From assembly GCA_002702065.1 (NCBI GenBank), contig NZXX01000004.1, positions 62,001-126,000 of the forward strand: a DNA stretch of 64,000 nt, read 5' to 3'. Source of the stretch: Anaerolineaceae bacterium (GTDB taxonomy: Bacteria > Chloroflexota > Anaerolineae > Aggregatilineales > Phototrophicaceae). Below the pieces are notes generated by a model. It did not search any database. It saw nothing but the letters and a program-made list of their open reading frames with translations, and was not told where the DNA came from. Shown here one piece after another: positions 33,502-42,479 of this stretch (the stretch's first letter is position 1; each line of letters opens with the position of its first letter). Made by a program: the position numbers and the translations under genes.

Positions 33502-34311
33502 ATGACCGAAACGTTATTAGCCGACGCACATCACGGAGAAGAACGGTTGACACCACCGGAGCGTCCCTGGCTGACGATTGTAATCCCGGCGCATAATGAA
33601 GCCCGACGCCTGCCACCCAGTCTGGAAAAAATCGACGCCTTTGTTCAAAAACAAGATTTTGAAGTCGAAGTGATCGTGGTTGAAAATGGCAGTAGCGACC
33701 AGACTGTCGCTGTCACCGAAGCATTTGCTAAAGATCACCCCTATATCAAACTGATTCAGGCAGCCGTGCGCGGTAAAGGGTTGGCCGTCAAAGTGGGGAT
33801 GCAGGCCGCCCGCGGGGAATATCGCTTTGTCTGCGATGCCGATTTGTCGATGCCGATTGAAGAAGTGACCAAGTTCCTGCCGCCGCACATTGATGGCTAC
33901 GACCTGGCGATCGCCACCCGTGAAGGACCGGGGGCACAGCGCATTGATGAGCCGGAATACCGCCACCTGATGGGCCGTATCCTCAACTGGGTTATCAAGC
34001 TGACCGCCGTTCGTGGCATTGAAGATACGCAGTGCGGCTTTAAGATGTTTACGCGCAGCGCCGCCGAAGACCTGTTCGAGGTTCAGCAGATGGTCGGCAT
34101 CGGCTTCGACGTCGAACTGATCTATATCGCGCGCAAACGCGGTTATCGCATCAAGGAAGTGCCGATCACCTGGTATTTTGACGCAGACAGCCGGATGCGG
34201 CTGGTGCACGATTCGCTGCATATCTTGCTGGAAATTTACGAAATCCGTCGCAACTGGCTTAGAGGCATGTATGCCAAAAAAGAAAGGTCCGAATCCCAAT
34301 CTGATGTATGA
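33502..34311 (+). CDS. GT2 glycosyltransferase, dolichyl-phosphate glucosyltransferase-like
   Basis: 269 residues related to ALG5/DPG synthase: TIVIPAHNEARRLPPSLEKI, VENGSSDQTV, CDADLSMPIEEV (the DxD-like metal site) and QCGFKMFTRSAAEDLF. Such enzymes load a sugar on polyprenyl phosphate. This one lacks transmembrane segments, so it would act at the inner face as a peripheral enzyme. The membrane glycosyltransferases at 53573, 58274 and 59851 could use its product; that link is inferred. GGAG about 9 bp before the ATG at 33502 fixes the start. rnhB begins within its 3' end. Confidence 0.85.
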   Translation: MTETLLADAHHGEERLTPPERPWLTIVIPAHNEARRLPPSLEKIDAFVQKQDFEVEVIVVENGSSDQTVAVTEAFAKDHPYIKLIQAAVRGKGLAVKVGMQAARGEYRFVCDADLSMPIEEVTKFLPPHIDGYDLAIATREGPGAQRIDEPEYRHLMGRILNWVIKLTAVRGIEDTQCGFKMFTRSAAEDLFEVQQMVGIGFDVELIYIARKRGYRIKEVPITWYFDADSRMRLVHDSLHILLEIYEIRRNWLRGMYAKKERSESQSDV

Positions 34312-34945
34312 ACGCCAGATCCATCACCAAGGCTACCGGTTCATACTGGGGATGGATGAGGTCGGGCGGGGCGCGTGGGCCGGGCCGGTGACGGTCGGGG
34401 CTGTCTGCCTGCCCCTTGACCGCCGTGACCTCAACAAGATCCTGACGGATGTCCGTGATAGCAAGGTCATGACACCCCGCCAGCGGGAACGCACCGATGA
34501 AACGATTAAAGAGACGGCCCTGGCCTGGGGCATCGGCAGCGCTACCAACAGCGAAATTGACGAGCACGGCATCAACCCGGCCACCAAGCTGGCGATGGGC
34601 CGTGCCCTGGATGACGCGATCAGCCGTTTCCCCAATTTTCAACCCGATTGTTTGTTTCTGGACGCCATGATCTGGCCCGAAAAAGCCGCCGAACTGCCGC
34701 AGATCACCATAGTCGATGGCGACGCCCGCTCACTGACGATTGCTGCCGCCAGCATCATCGCCAAAGTCTGGCGCGACCAGCACATGCGCGACCTGGACAC
34801 CGAGCTGCCGCAGTATCGTTTTGGCACACACAAGGGCTACGGCACTGGCACCCATACATGGGCCATCAAGACGTTTGGCGCGACACCGCTGCATCGCATG
34901 TCCTATGCCCCGGTGCAAAAGGCCGAAGCAAGCAGGAACGACTGA
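34271..34945 (+). CDS. rnhB: Ribonuclease HII
   Basis: 224 residues. Removes ribonucleotides from DNA and RNA primers. Active-site segments are GMDEVGRG (D29, E30), FLDAMIW and SIIAKVWRDQHM. The frame is open further upstream, but the protein similarity starts at about 34271, where MPKKKG follows AGAGG. This makes the gene overlap the preceding glycosyltransferase gene by 41 bp in another frame, unusually long. A GT4 gene starts 3 bp after its stop. Confidence 0.92.
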   Translation: MPKKKGPNPNLMYERQIHHQGYRFILGMDEVGRGAWAGPVTVGAVCLPLDRRDLNKILTDVRDSKVMTPRQRERTDETIKETALAWGIGSATNSEIDEHGINPATKLAMGRALDDAISRFPNFQPDCLFLDAMIWPEKAAELPQITIVDGDARSLTIAAASIIAKVWRDQHMRDLDTELPQYRFGTHKGYGTGTHTWAIKTFGATPLHRMSYAPVQKAEASRND

Positions 34946-34948
34946 GCC

Positions 34949-36079
34949 GTGAATCTCGCGCTTGTCCACGACTGGCTGAACCAGATCGGCGGGGCTGAAG
35001 ATGTGCTGGCATCGCTGGTCGATCTCTACCCTGGCCGCCCCATCTACACCAGCATCTATGCGCCGGACCTCATGCCGGAAGTCTACCGGACATGGGATAT
35101 TCGCCGCCTGTGGCTGGACAAGCTCCCCGGCATTCACCAGCATCATCAGCCCTATCTGCCGCTGTATCCAATGGCGTGGGGCCAGCTTGATTTATCCGAA
35201 CACGATGTCATCCTGAGCAACAAAAGCGGTTTCTGTCATGGCGTGCAGCACGATGCCGACACCCTGCATATCTGCTACTGCCTCGCCCCGACGCGGTATG
35301 TCTGGCAAACCGATGCCTACATCGCGCGCGAAGGTCTGGGCCAACCGGTACAGGCAGCATTGCGCCCGCTGGTCACCGCGCTCAAACACTGGGATTATGC
35401 CGCTGCGCAGCGTGTCGATCATTTCATCGCCATCTCGACGGAAATCCGGCAGCGCATCCAGACGTATTACGACCGCGATTCCGTCATCATCTACCCGCCG
35501 GTGGATACATCTCGTTTCCAGCCATCGCCCGTAGTTGAGGATTATTACCTGATCGTCTCGCGCCTGATCCCGTACAAGCGGATTGATCTGGCGGTACAGG
35601 CCGCAACCCGGCTGGGCCTGCCGCTGAAAATTGGCGGCAAAGGGCGCGATCTGGAACGCCTCAAAAGTATGGCCGGGCCAACCGTTGAATTTCTGGGCTA
35701 TGTGCCGGATAAAGACCTGCCCGACCTGATGGCCCGCTGCAAGGCCTTTTTGTTCCCCGGTCTGGAAGATTTCGGCATCACGCCGGTTCAGGCACAGGCT
35801 GCCGGTCGCCCGGTCATCGCCTATGGTGGGGGTGGCGCGCTCGATACTGTACTTCCCGGCCAGACAGGGGAGCATTTCGATCAGATGACGGTTGACGCAC
35901 TCGCCGCGGTCATGGCCGACTTTGACGCCGCCCGTTATGATCCACGCTTCGTCCGCACCCATGCCGAGCGCTTTGACACCACCCTGTTTCACCAGCAGAT
36001 GGCGGCCTATGTCGACCAGTCATGGGATGCATTTCGCCACAAAAAGCCCTTTTTATGGGATAATCCGGTCGCGATCTGA
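34949..36079 (+). CDS. GT4-family glycosyltransferase (WbaZ-like)
   Basis: 376 residues with the GT-B fold: HDWLNQIGGAEDVL at the N-terminus and the donor-binding FLGYVPDKDLPDLMARCK, FPGLEDFGITPVQAQAAGRPVIAYGGGG in the C-domain. The usual E-x7-E motif is E-x7-Q here (cag codon), so the second Glu of the nucleotide-sugar site is replaced. Probably transfers mannose or a related sugar to a lipid-linked glycan. GTG start 3 bp after rnhB. The second Wzz-like gene follows 20 bp later. Confidence 0.85.
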   Translation: MNLALVHDWLNQIGGAEDVLASLVDLYPGRPIYTSIYAPDLMPEVYRTWDIRRLWLDKLPGIHQHHQPYLPLYPMAWGQLDLSEHDVILSNKSGFCHGVQHDADTLHICYCLAPTRYVWQTDAYIAREGLGQPVQAALRPLVTALKHWDYAAAQRVDHFIAISTEIRQRIQTYYDRDSVIIYPPVDTSRFQPSPVVEDYYLIVSRLIPYKRIDLAVQAATRLGLPLKIGGKGRDLERLKSMAGPTVEFLGYVPDKDLPDLMARCKAFLFPGLEDFGITPVQAQAAGRPVIAYGGGGALDTVLPGQTGEHFDQMTVDALAAVMADFDAARYDPRFVRTHAERFDTTLFHQQMAAYVDQSWDAFRHKKPFLWDNPVAI

Positions 36080-36099
36080 GCACAAAAAAGGGGACGCCC

Positions 36100-36771
36100 A
36101 TGGAACTCCGTCTGATTATGCGAATCCTGCTGCGCTACTGGTGGTTGGTCATCATCCCGCCGGTGGTGGCTGCGATGGTCGTCGCCCCGGATTTGCTCAG
36201 CGGCCAGGCCCACAGCGGCGGGTTCACCACGACCCTGCACTACAGTGCCGCCCAGCTGCCCGAAGCCCAGCCCCCGCGCGATGGCGACTATCAGGACATC
36301 TGGCTGGCGTCTGAATTCACCGTCAATGCGCTGACCGCGTGGGTGCAAACCCAGAGCTTCCGCGCCGAAGTCGCCCAGGTGCTGGCCGATGCGAGCATCG
36401 ACCTCTCACGGTTAGGCATCGCGGCAGACAACCAGCGCAGCATCGGCGTGCTCTACCTCAGCCACCCGGACGCCGTTTCACTCGAAGCCATTGCCCAGGC
36501 CGCCGTCGAGGTGCTCCGGTCTCGCAATGACGCCTATTTCCCCCAGGTCGGCAGCGCACCAGCCGCGGTCACGGTACTCGATACACCGGTCGTCGTGGCT
36601 GCACCACCACCGCTGACCAACCGCTTCGCGCCGTTCATCCGCATCGGGCTGGGGTTGATCGTCGGTCTGGCGCTGGCATTTCTGGCCCACTACCTCGACC
36701 CAACCCTGCGCCACCGCGAGGAAGTCGAAGCACTCGGCCTGCATGTTGTGGGCACCCTGCCCCACAAATAA
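36100..36771 (+). CDS. Second Wzz-like membrane protein
   Basis: 223 residues with hydrophobic helices at about 12-33 and 175-200. The C-terminal end (HREEVEALGLHVVGTLPHK) matches the tail of polysaccharide co-polymerases that contacts a BY-kinase. The central part has little similarity to the protein at 21721. AAAAGGGG precedes the ATG. It lies at the end of the glycosyltransferase run, which fits a role in regulating chain length or export. No kinase gene follows here; the only BY-kinase-like gene in the window is at 22381. Confidence 0.7.
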   Translation: MELRLIMRILLRYWWLVIIPPVVAAMVVAPDLLSGQAHSGGFTTTLHYSAAQLPEAQPPRDGDYQDIWLASEFTVNALTAWVQTQSFRAEVAQVLADASIDLSRLGIAADNQRSIGVLYLSHPDAVSLEAIAQAAVEVLRSRNDAYFPQVGSAPAAVTVLDTPVVVAAPPPLTNRFAPFIRIGLGLIVGLALAFLAHYLDPTLRHREEVEALGLHVVGTLPHK

Positions 36772-36826
36772 ACCTCATGCGGTTATAATAGAATTTCCTT
36801 GTTCAGCCTCTGCCGGAGACGTGACT

Positions 36827-38950
36827 ATGCGCGCCTTGTTTCGCCTGTCCTTCATTGCCCTGCTGCTGGCCCCTGCACTGACGACGGTCGCGCAGGATAC
36901 GATTCCGTATGAATGGGAGGCTGGCGGCTTCAGCCTGAGTTATCCGGCAGCGTGGGTCGAGCCTCTGCCCAGCGACGAAAACAATCAGCCAGCGCTGCAA
37001 ATGGCGCAGGTGCTGGTCGATACGCCAGCTGATACCCGCCCACCCGGTATTCCGGTCATGTCGCTGACCATCGCCCCGGTCGCGCCGGAACTGGACGGGG
37101 ACGTGACGTCACTGGCACAGGCAGCGCTGCAAGCGGTTGGCATCGATACGCTGGAAGAACCAACCGAATCGCTGCTGCTGAATGACACTGCCATACAGGT
37201 GATGGGCACCAGCGCCGACGGCCAGTTATTCGGCATTGCCCGCGCAGTCCTGCTAACGGATGACAGCGCTCTGATCCTGACCGGGCGTGCCGTCGATGCG
37301 CAGCGCGATGATTTTCTGTCACTCTATGAAAGTGTTGCCGAAAGCGTCATCCAGACCAGCACGTTGGCACCTGAGATTACACCAGAACCGGAACCCGTCG
37401 AATCCGCCTATGGTGTGCTGTGGCATACCCAGCGCACGCAGGCCGATGCAGAAGTCGGTTTTCTGAACTTCGTCGGGTTGGATCTCGGCCCGGATAACAG
37501 CCTGTATACCTACGAGCTGGACCTGGGTGTGGTGCAGGTTGATGCCACCACCGGCAGCATCGTCGCCGCCTTCCCCAATAACCACATTACAGACCCCAGC
37601 GACCTGGTTGTGACAAGTGACGGCAGCGTCTACGTAGCCGATGTGTTTTGCGCGTGCATTTTCACGCTGACACCGGAGCGCACATGGCTCGACCAGCCAG
37701 CCGATCCCGAAGCTGAAGCCGACCCATTTGACCCCGCAACAGCGGACGGGCTGATGACCGGGTTTGGCGAGGGGGCACCGCTGCATCTGGCGACGGACAG
37801 CCGCGACATGCTGTATGCAACCGACATCACAAGCACCAGCACGATTGTGGTCAAGGTGTTTGCGGGCGGTGTGGAAAGCAGCCAGATTCGCCTGGGCGAT
37901 GACCTGTTCGAGCAACCGCTGCTCAGTGCCGCACCGGGCGGGCAGGTCTACGCGCTGACGCAGTTTGGCCAGCTGCTGCAACTATCGGGTACGGAAGCCA
38001 CGGAGATCGACACACCCGGCGCGATTTCCGATCAGATGCGCGACCTGGCCGTCACACCGGACGGCAATCTGGTTATCGCCACAGGCGATCAGGGCATTCT
38101 GATACTGGCCCCGGATGGCGCCTTTGTCGACCAGCCCGGCATCATCGTGCCGAACTTCCCCTTCCCCGGCGAATTGGTCACACCAACCGGCGTCATCGTC
38201 GATGACCTGGGCCGCCTGTATTTTGCCGACAGTGATGGCACATTTGGCGCGATTACGGCATTGAGCACGGACGTCTCTTCAGACCGCCTCGGTTCCACAA
38301 CGCTCATTCCCAACTTAACGGTGCAAGGCATCCTCGATACCCAGACCACCCAGCAGGCCTGGACGTATGATGGCGCGGCAGGCGAACGAATCACCATTAC
38401 GGCGGTGGATAACAGCGGCCTGCTCGACCTGTCGTTACAGCTTATCGACCCCAGCGGCGCACAGGCAGCGGCCAACGACGACCACACCAGCCCGGACCTG
38501 TCCAACTTCACCGACGCCCAGATCGCCAACCTGCCACTGGCCGCCAGCGGACAATACATCATCATTGTGCAGCAGGTCGATGGTGAAGGCACCTACAGCC
38601 TCGGTCTTAGCCTGACAGGTACGCTTGAGATAGACTCCAGCGGCGTTGCCAGCAGCAGCGGCCAGCTCGATTTCGCGCTGCCGGCCAACATCTGGGAATT
38701 TACGGGGACCGAGGGGCAGACTCTGACCATTACGATGGAGTCCACCAGCGGTGACCTCGACCCGCTGCTGCGGCTGGTCGGGCCGGATGAGGCGCTGATT
38801 GACGAAAACGACGACGCCGACGATGGCGCACTCGGCACCAATGCCCAGATCGTCAGCGCCACCTTGCCTGCCGACGGCCTCTATCGCATCGAAGCCGCAC
38901 GTTTCGACGGCGCGGGCAGCTACACGCTCACCGTCGTCAGCACGTCATAA
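36827..38950 (+). CDS. Secreted NHL/beta-propeller-like protein with C-terminal pre-peptidase domains
   Basis: 707 residues with a signal peptide (FRLSFIALLLAPALTTVAQ). Residues about 25-190 form an uncharacterised domain, 210-500 carry repeated SDGSVYVAD / DDLGRLYFADSDG elements typical of NHL-type propellers, and 515-707 contain two PPC-type domains (WTYDGAAGERITITA and WEFTGTEGQTLTITM) that usually aid secretion or surface attachment. No catalytic motif is seen. CGGAGA lies before the ATG at 36827, and TATAAT at 36784-36789 is a likely -10. A surface or cell-envelope role is likely. Confidence 0.75.
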   Translation: MRALFRLSFIALLLAPALTTVAQDTIPYEWEAGGFSLSYPAAWVEPLPSDENNQPALQMAQVLVDTPADTRPPGIPVMSLTIAPVAPELDGDVTSLAQAALQAVGIDTLEEPTESLLLNDTAIQVMGTSADGQLFGIARAVLLTDDSALILTGRAVDAQRDDFLSLYESVAESVIQTSTLAPEITPEPEPVESAYGVLWHTQRTQADAEVGFLNFVGLDLGPDNSLYTYELDLGVVQVDATTGSIVAAFPNNHITDPSDLVVTSDGSVYVADVFCACIFTLTPERTWLDQPADPEAEADPFDPATADGLMTGFGEGAPLHLATDSRDMLYATDITSTSTIVVKVFAGGVESSQIRLGDDLFEQPLLSAAPGGQVYALTQFGQLLQLSGTEATEIDTPGAISDQMRDLAVTPDGNLVIATGDQGILILAPDGAFVDQPGIIVPNFPFPGELVTPTGVIVDDLGRLYFADSDGTFGAITALSTDVSSDRLGSTTLIPNLTVQGILDTQTTQQAWTYDGAAGERITITAVDNSGLLDLSLQLIDPSGAQAAANDDHTSPDLSNFTDAQIANLPLAASGQYIIIVQQVDGEGTYSLGLSLTGTLEIDSSGVASSSGQLDFALPANIWEFTGTEGQTLTITMESTSGDLDPLLRLVGPDEALIDENDDADDGALGTNAQIVSATLPADGLYRIEAARFDGAGSYTLTVVSTS

Positions 38951-38998
38951 GCACATAGACCGTCAACCTCTGTATGGGCTGATCTGTGTGTCGGCCCA

Positions 38999-39020
38999 GG
39001 ACGGGCACACCAACCCGTCC
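38999..39020. repeat. REP-like palindromic hairpin
   Basis: GGACGGG at 38999-39005 pairs with CCCGTCC at 39014-39020 around an 8-nt loop in a non-coding gap, and CTACC follows. No T-run is attached. Short GC-rich palindromes of this sort (GTAGGGACGGG...CCCGTCC) recur in some Chloroflexota genomes; only one copy is seen here, so the repeat label is tentative. Confidence 0.4.
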
Positions 39021-39102
39021 CTACCAATGGTCACGGTCTATTCGTCATACCCTATCGGCACAACTGCCGTGATGTAGCGCAGGGATGCCAGTCAGTGCAC
39101 GC

Positions 39103-39993
39103 TCACAGCTCAAGCTGGCCGCGCACCACCGTCACCGCAGAACCACCGACGCGCACGGTTTCAATCGCATCACGCGGGCCAACCACCTCGACAAAGGCAT
39201 GGCCGGGCCGGTGCATCCAGTGCCCTTGCTCTGCGACGAATTGCGGCTGATCGATCAGGCCGTAGTGCCACAGGTACGCCGCCATGCCGCCGGTAGCGGA
39301 CCCGGTAAAGGGGTCTTCCATCGTATCTGGGGGAGTCCCAAAGTGGCGCGCGAACGTGTGGCCTGCCGGTGTGACGCCTGCCACGCAGAACAGGTGCGGG
39401 CTAAAGAAATCCCCGCTGGCACGCAGGGCCTTATAGGCATCAGCTTGCAGGGCGGCCCGGCGCAGCGCCTCAAGATTGCGCACCGGAACCATCAACTGCG
39501 GTGTACCCGTACTCACCGTCTGCACCGGCACACCGGGCAAAATGTCGTCAGCGGCCAGCCCGAAGACAGGCAGCACAGCCGCCGGGTCATAAACCGACAG
39601 AAATTCCGGTTTCTTCTGGGTCATCACGATGCGTTCAACACGCCCATCACTGCTGTGAATGTCCACCTGAATAGGGCCGACTCGCAGTTCCAGCGATACG
39701 GTCGTAACAGGTGCCGTCAGCGCCAGCCGCCCAGTCTCCACCAGCGCGAAGATGGTCGCAATGGTCGGATGCCCGGCCATCGGGATTTCTTCGGCGGGCG
39801 TAAAATAACGGGCGCCAAAATCCGCCACATCCGACGGAATGACAAAGGCTGTTTCGGACAGGTTCATTTCGCGGGCAACCGCCTGCATGGTCGATTCGGT
39901 CAGCGAACCTGCATCCAGAACGACCGCACAGGGATTGCCTTCAAGGGGACGTGACGCAAACGCATCAACTTGTAAAAGCGGAAAATTAGCCAT
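39103..39993 (-). CDS. PhzF-family isomerase-like protein
   Basis: 296 residues matching PhzF/YddE: QVDAFASRPLEGNPCAVVLDA at the start, MNLSETAFV with the catalytic-type Glu at 47, AGHPTIATIFAL, and DPFTGSATGGMAAYL. Members act as isomerases or epimerases on small carboxylic acids; most, like YddE, have no known substrate. Cytoplasmic, two pseudo-symmetrical domains. It stands alone, transcribed towards the gap after the secreted propeller protein. No phenazine genes are nearby, so a phenazine role is unlikely. Confidence 0.88.
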   Translation of the reverse strand: MANFPLLQVDAFASRPLEGNPCAVVLDAGSLTESTMQAVAREMNLSETAFVIPSDVADFGARYFTPAEEIPMAGHPTIATIFALVETGRLALTAPVTTVSLELRVGPIQVDIHSSDGRVERIVMTQKKPEFLSVYDPAAVLPVFGLAADDILPGVPVQTVSTGTPQLMVPVRNLEALRRAALQADAYKALRASGDFFSPHLFCVAGVTPAGHTFARHFGTPPDTMEDPFTGSATGGMAAYLWHYGLIDQPQFVAEQGHWMHRPGHAFVEVVGPRDAIETVRVGGSAVTVVRGQLEL

Positions 39994-40064
39994 GATGACT
40001 CCCGATCTGGTAGGTCTCAGCAGTCATCAGCGTATATCAATCCGGATGAGGTTCTAGTGCCGCA

Positions 40065-40376
40065 TCAGACCGTTTCGTCCGTCTGGTCGTAATAGCCTTC
40101 ATCGGCATAACCGTGCCGCATTTCCTGGCTATGAAAATACCAGGCGATGCCGACCGTGGCGCCGCTGAACAGGCCGCCGACGATGATGCCCACCACAACC
40201 GCTTGCAGCAGGTTATTGCCCTGCCCCAGCGAGATCAAAATCATCAACACAATCGAGCCAACCACACCCACCCCGGCGGACAGGGTTGGCGCAAACCATT
40301 CGCGCCGGATCGACAGATAAGTCAATACCAGCACCAGCGCCATCAGGACAAAAAAGATTCCGGCAAGGCCTTCCAT
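40065..40376 (-). CDS. Small membrane protein, unknown
   Basis: 103 residues with about three transmembrane helices (LAGIFFVLMALVLVLTYLSI; VGVVGSIVLMILISLG; AVVVGIIVGGLFSGATVGIAWYF) and an acidic, Tyr-rich cytoplasmic or external tail. The frame reaches back to 40433, but GAGGAG before the ATG at 40376 fixes the start. It lies 20 bp after the cyclase gene and may be in one operon with it and the lipoprotein at 41005. I do not recognise a family. Confidence 0.6.
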   Translation of the reverse strand: MEGLAGIFFVLMALVLVLTYLSIRREWFAPTLSAGVGVVGSIVLMILISLGQGNNLLQAVVVGIIVGGLFSGATVGIAWYFHSQEMRHGYADEGYYDQTDETV

Positions 40377-40396
40377 ATGTATCTCTCCTCTTTGGC

Positions 40397-41008
40397 CTAC
40401 GAACGCAGAATCGCCCGAACCGGTGACCCACAAGCACCGTCCAGTTTCAACGGCAGCGCCACCAGTTCATAATCGCCGTCGGGCACATCCCGCAGCCATA
40501 ACGACTCCAGATTGACCATCCCATGCCGGTATAACGCGTGATGGCAGGGAAAGTCTTCGCTTTCAAATGCATCAACGGATGGCGAGTCCAGCCCAACCAA
40601 CCGCACACCCGCACCCGCCAGCCATTCGATCAGCGGCACACTCAGGTAGGGAAACTGCTGCGGCCACTCCTCCGCAAGATCACTGACAGCACTGTGGATC
40701 AGCAGGCGCTCGACTCCCTCAATGTCGCCAATATCATCAGGCCGCAGCGGACCATCCACCCGTGCGACGGTCACCACACGGGCCGGGCCGATGTACGCCT
40801 CCAGCGGCATATCAGCCACATACGCGCCCGCTGCGACGTAGTGAAAATAGGCGTCGGCATGCGTGCCCAGATGCGCCGTTGTCGTCAGCGTGGTCAGATT
40901 GACCGGGTCGCCATCCGCCATGCGCATTACGGGCGTGACCTGATAGGGCGTGTCACCCGGCCAGACCGGCAGCGAGGACGTTATACGGCGGGTGATGTCG
41001 TAGATCAT
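40397..41008 (-). CDS. Cyclase-family metal hydrolase (kynurenine formamidase-like)
   Basis: 203 residues of the cyclase/KynB family. The metal-binding signature is TTTAHLGTHADAYFH (HxGTHxDxxxH), followed by LIHSAV and VGLDSPSVDAFESEDFPCHHALY. KynB hydrolyses N-formylkynurenine, but the family also includes isatin hydrolases and other amidases; without tryptophan-degradation genes nearby the substrate is open. The start overlaps the stop of the upstream lipoprotein gene by 4 bp. Confidence 0.85.
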   Translation of the reverse strand: MIYDITRRITSSLPVWPGDTPYQVTPVMRMADGDPVNLTTLTTTAHLGTHADAYFHYVAAGAYVADMPLEAYIGPARVVTVARVDGPLRPDDIGDIEGVERLLIHSAVSDLAEEWPQQFPYLSVPLIEWLAGAGVRLVGLDSPSVDAFESEDFPCHHALYRHGMVNLESLWLRDVPDGDYELVALPLKLDGACGSPVRAILRS

Positions 41009-41853
41009 AACGGCGGAACCGCGACCAACCGCAGATCACCAGCCGTGGTACGTACCGCAATCTGCAAACGCGGCTGATCGCTGTCTGCGTAGTCGGCAGT
41101 TTCGTAGACATTGCCCTCGACCACAATAAACTCTGGCGAACGCTCCATCACGCGCCCACTTGCGGCCGAAAAATTCACCCGGACCGGCGTTCCGATCGGG
41201 ATACGCAGAATCACGTTGCCAACCGTCGACTCCAGATTGGCGTGCAAGTCCTGAACCAACGCGCCACCAAACTCATAAGACTGGTCACCGCTGGTCGTCA
41301 CCACATTCAATTCGCGAATATGGCTGTTGAATACCCCTGTTATCGAGATGTCGCCGCTTACCAACTGCGCCCGCAGGCGTCCCCCGTCATCCAGTGGGCT
41401 CGGTGCATCATATTCCAGGGCATAATTACCGCTGGTACCCGTGATCGACAACAGGCGAAGCTGCAACCCGGTCAGATCAAGATTACCGTTGATCGCAGCG
41501 CCGTTAACAGTCAGCGAGAGTGGTTGCCCGGTTCCCAGTTCGACATCCCATTGATTGGATGCATTCGGGATCACTTCATTACGGGTCTGCCCCTGCACCA
41601 CCTGCTGCGCGCCATTTTCACCGATACTCTGCGAAGGCAGCCACGCACTCACATTCGTCACTGCCGTACCGTTCACCGCCGTGCCGGGCACGGGCTGCAC
41701 GTTCAATGTCCCGGTATGCATGTTCAATACAACCGGAGCCGGGTCTGCATCCGGGTAATCAAATGTGAATGTTTCGGTATTTTCCGAGCCTGTCGCGCTG
41801 CACCCGGCAACCAACAGAACAGCTGCCGCCAGACCAATCAACCGTTTCTTCAT
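41005..41853 (-). CDS. Lipoprotein with DUF4097-like beta-helical region
   Basis: 282 residues. The N-terminus (MKKRLIGLAAAVLLVAGC) is a lipoprotein signal with lipobox VAGC and acylated Cys at 18. The body has alternating beta-strand motifs (GNLDLTGLQLRLLSITGTSG, GDISITGVFNSHIRELNVVTTSG, AASGRVME, TTAGDLRL) like DUF4097/adhesin-type proteins. The frame continues to 41895, but the ATG at 41853 begins the signal peptide. Overlaps the cyclase gene by 4 bp. Predicted anchored at the outer face of the membrane; function unknown. Confidence 0.7.
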   Translation of the reverse strand: MKKRLIGLAAAVLLVAGCSATGSENTETFTFDYPDADPAPVVLNMHTGTLNVQPVPGTAVNGTAVTNVSAWLPSQSIGENGAQQVVQGQTRNEVIPNASNQWDVELGTGQPLSLTVNGAAINGNLDLTGLQLRLLSITGTSGNYALEYDAPSPLDDGGRLRAQLVSGDISITGVFNSHIRELNVVTTSGDQSYEFGGALVQDLHANLESTVGNVILRIPIGTPVRVNFSAASGRVMERSPEFIVVEGNVYETADYADSDQPRLQIAVRTTAGDLRLVAVPPL

Positions 41854-42021
41854 TATGTCTCCTAGTCGTAGTGTAACAAACCTTCTCCAAAACACGCCGT
41901 AAGACTTTTGTCGTTCAGACTAATTGTACGGTGCGCGAAGCCAGCCTGCTACAGCAGTTGACTCCCGCAAGCGGCAATTGCATAATGGAGGCCGCCACCG
42001 GCTTGAGGAAGGTAATGAGCG

Positions 42022-42477
42022 TTGCGTTTCATCATGTATACAGATAAAACCGTGCCCCAGACGATGCGGGCGATTAATGAACGCTTGCACGTCGCTGGCA
42101 CAAAATCGCGTCCGCAGCTTGATGGCTGGGTCGAAAAAAGTGGCCGGTTCGCCATCGCCGTGACGACAACCGTGCATGGTCGTTTCAGACGCAAGACCAC
42201 GCTGCAAGGTCAGGCAGAGCGCGACGGCAGTGTCACGGTTATTCGCGGCAATGTGCCGGATGGCCTGCCCCGCAACCAGCAGCTATGGGTCATCGGCATC
42301 ATGATTTTGATCGGGCTGCTGGCGCTCACCCAGGGCAACGCCATTTTCGCCATCATCGCGGTAATGGTCGGCGGGGCGATCACCATCCCCCTGCAAGGCG
42401 ACTTCGACAACAGTGAATACCTGCTGACAGAGCTTCAGCGCGCCTTAAAAGCCAAGTTTACGCCACCCAAGGATTAG
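42022..42477 (+). CDS. Small membrane protein with two C-terminal helices, unknown
   Basis: 151 residues. The first 85 residues are basic and probably cytosolic (NERLHVAGTKSRPQ, then TTVHGRFRRKTTLQG), followed by two hydrophobic segments at about 90-125 and a soluble tail. The TTG at 42022 has GAGGAAGG nine bases upstream; an ATG at 42034 is an alternative four codons in. It ends 2 bp from the convergent TIR-WD40 gene. I cannot assign a family. Confidence 0.6.
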   Translation: MRFIMYTDKTVPQTMRAINERLHVAGTKSRPQLDGWVEKSGRFAIAVTTTVHGRFRRKTTLQGQAERDGSVTVIRGNVPDGLPRNQQLWVIGIMILIGLLALTQGNAIFAIIAVMVGGAITIPLQGDFDNSEYLLTELQRALKAKFTPPKD

Positions 42478-42479
42478 CG

